A DNA stretch of 64,000 bases. Source: DATLWN01 sp964492895 (GTDB lineage: Bacteria > Pseudomonadota > Zetaproteobacteria > Mariprofundales > Mariprofundaceae). The first letter of the stretch is position 1. Each line of letters opens with the position of its first letter. The position numbers and the translations under genes are program-made. Shown here in pieces: positions 63,742 through 64,000 of this stretch. Under the pieces are notes generated by a model that ran no database searches, was not told where the DNA came from, and saw only the letters and a list, made by a program, of their open reading frames with translations. The stretch is taken from NCBI GenBank assembly GCA_964492895.1, contig CAZBLR010000002.1, positions 93,409-157,408 on the forward strand, read 5' to 3'.

Positions 63742-64000
63742 TCACTTCTTCTTCGTGCAGGGGCCTGTGCGCTTGCCGTCCACGGTGCCGTTGGACGTGC
63801 CTTTCTGTTCGCCATCCAGCGTCTGGGTTTGCGTGAAGGTTCCGTCCATATGGTCACCATGGAAGGTCATGTCGTAATGGGTTGCGGTCACGGCGCGCTT
63901 ATCCTTGCTGGTGCAGCGGGCCGTGTAGCTGAAGTGATTCCCCCGGGTCCTGGGATCGACCATCTTGCAGCCGGCCTTTTTCATCTTCGGGTCGCTGAGA
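63742..64000 (-). CDS. DUF3617-like exported protein (5' end beyond window)
   Basis: C-terminal part of at least 86 residues; the frame stays open to the right edge (LSDPK before the ATG at 63984). The layout GC-KM, a charged stretch, YTARC, then a repeat-rich beta part and a final GPC resembles DUF3617 periplasmic proteins. It is convergent with the secreted-gene cluster; a small 7-bp hairpin (63671-63688) without a T-run lies in the 105-bp gap. Confidence 0.6.
   Translation of the reverse strand, partial: LSDPKMKKAGCKMVDPRTRGNHFSYTARCTSKDKRAVTATHYDMTFHGDHMDGTFTQTQTLDGEQKGTSNGTVDGKRTGPCTKKK

Overview
The window reads as a high-G+C chromosomal segment from a didermic proteobacterium, most likely Gammaproteobacteria or a nearby class such as Zetaproteobacteria or Acidithiobacillia. 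The signs are Lpt and Kds genes for lipopolysaccharide, an Mla lipid-transport operon, ZapD, UbiK, UbiX, GlnE, a type IV pilin with sigma-54 promoters, and trpFBA-accD-folC gene order. No genus could be assigned from sequence alone. Genes are densely packed. Neighbours very often overlap by 4 bp (ATGA, GTGA or TTGA), and GTG and TTG starts are common. There is no insertion sequence, prophage, CRISPR array, rRNA or replication origin; one tRNA gene is present.

Layout. 1-2823 (minus): ABC ATPase, CDF metal exporter and argD (cut by the window edge). 2893-8448 (plus): trpF-trpB-trpA, a translationally coupled metallo-beta-lactamase-fold hydrolase, accD and folC. 8445-10639 (minus): ilvB-ilvN behind a clear sigma-70 promoter. 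10724-17288 (minus): an NAD(P)-binding protein, plsY, a LysM protein, dprA, topA and rimI. 17431-20293 (plus): a membrane protein with a histone-H1-like tail and an acyl-CoA synthetase. 20305-20790 (minus): yajQ. 20890-28709 (plus): an M23 peptidase, kdsD-kdsC-lptC-lptA-lptB, ubiX, a lipoprotein, ubiK and comM.

28796-34047 is a type IV pilus locus. Two pilin genes, each behind a GG-N10-GC sigma-54 promoter, flank an ABC-2 exporter and an unknown exported or anchored protein. A PglL-type O-oligosaccharyltransferase follows the second pilin. 34044-38574 (minus) holds a hydantoinase/oxoprolinase A-B pair coupled to tsaD. 38692-40787 (plus) holds an outer-membrane barrel, a stand-alone pilP-like gene and nth. 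40803-43227 (minus) is a degenerate ABC-like ATPase, zapD, a small membrane protein and maf. A tRNA-Gly(CCC) and a tyrosine phosphatase follow, then dnaQ, a YhdP-like AsmA protein and mlaC-D-E-F, all on minus. glnE and ilvE (plus) end at a strong terminator at 54318-54347.

54616-64000 is the most unusual part. A MalT-like STAND regulator with a C-terminal OmpR-type DNA-binding and BTAD region is followed by four secreted proteins of no family I can name with confidence. Two of them (58827-60545 and 60568-62355) each carry two copies of a four-cysteine module with near-constant spacing. Three share a C-terminal signature (Cys, then L-R/Q-M-G-S/G, then a Met/His-rich tail). An 11-bp-period direct repeat of the kind bound by SARP/BTAD regulators lies just upstream of the first secreted gene. 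The cluster ends at a convergent, truncated DUF3617-like gene. Housekeeping calls are firm; functions in this last region are inference.
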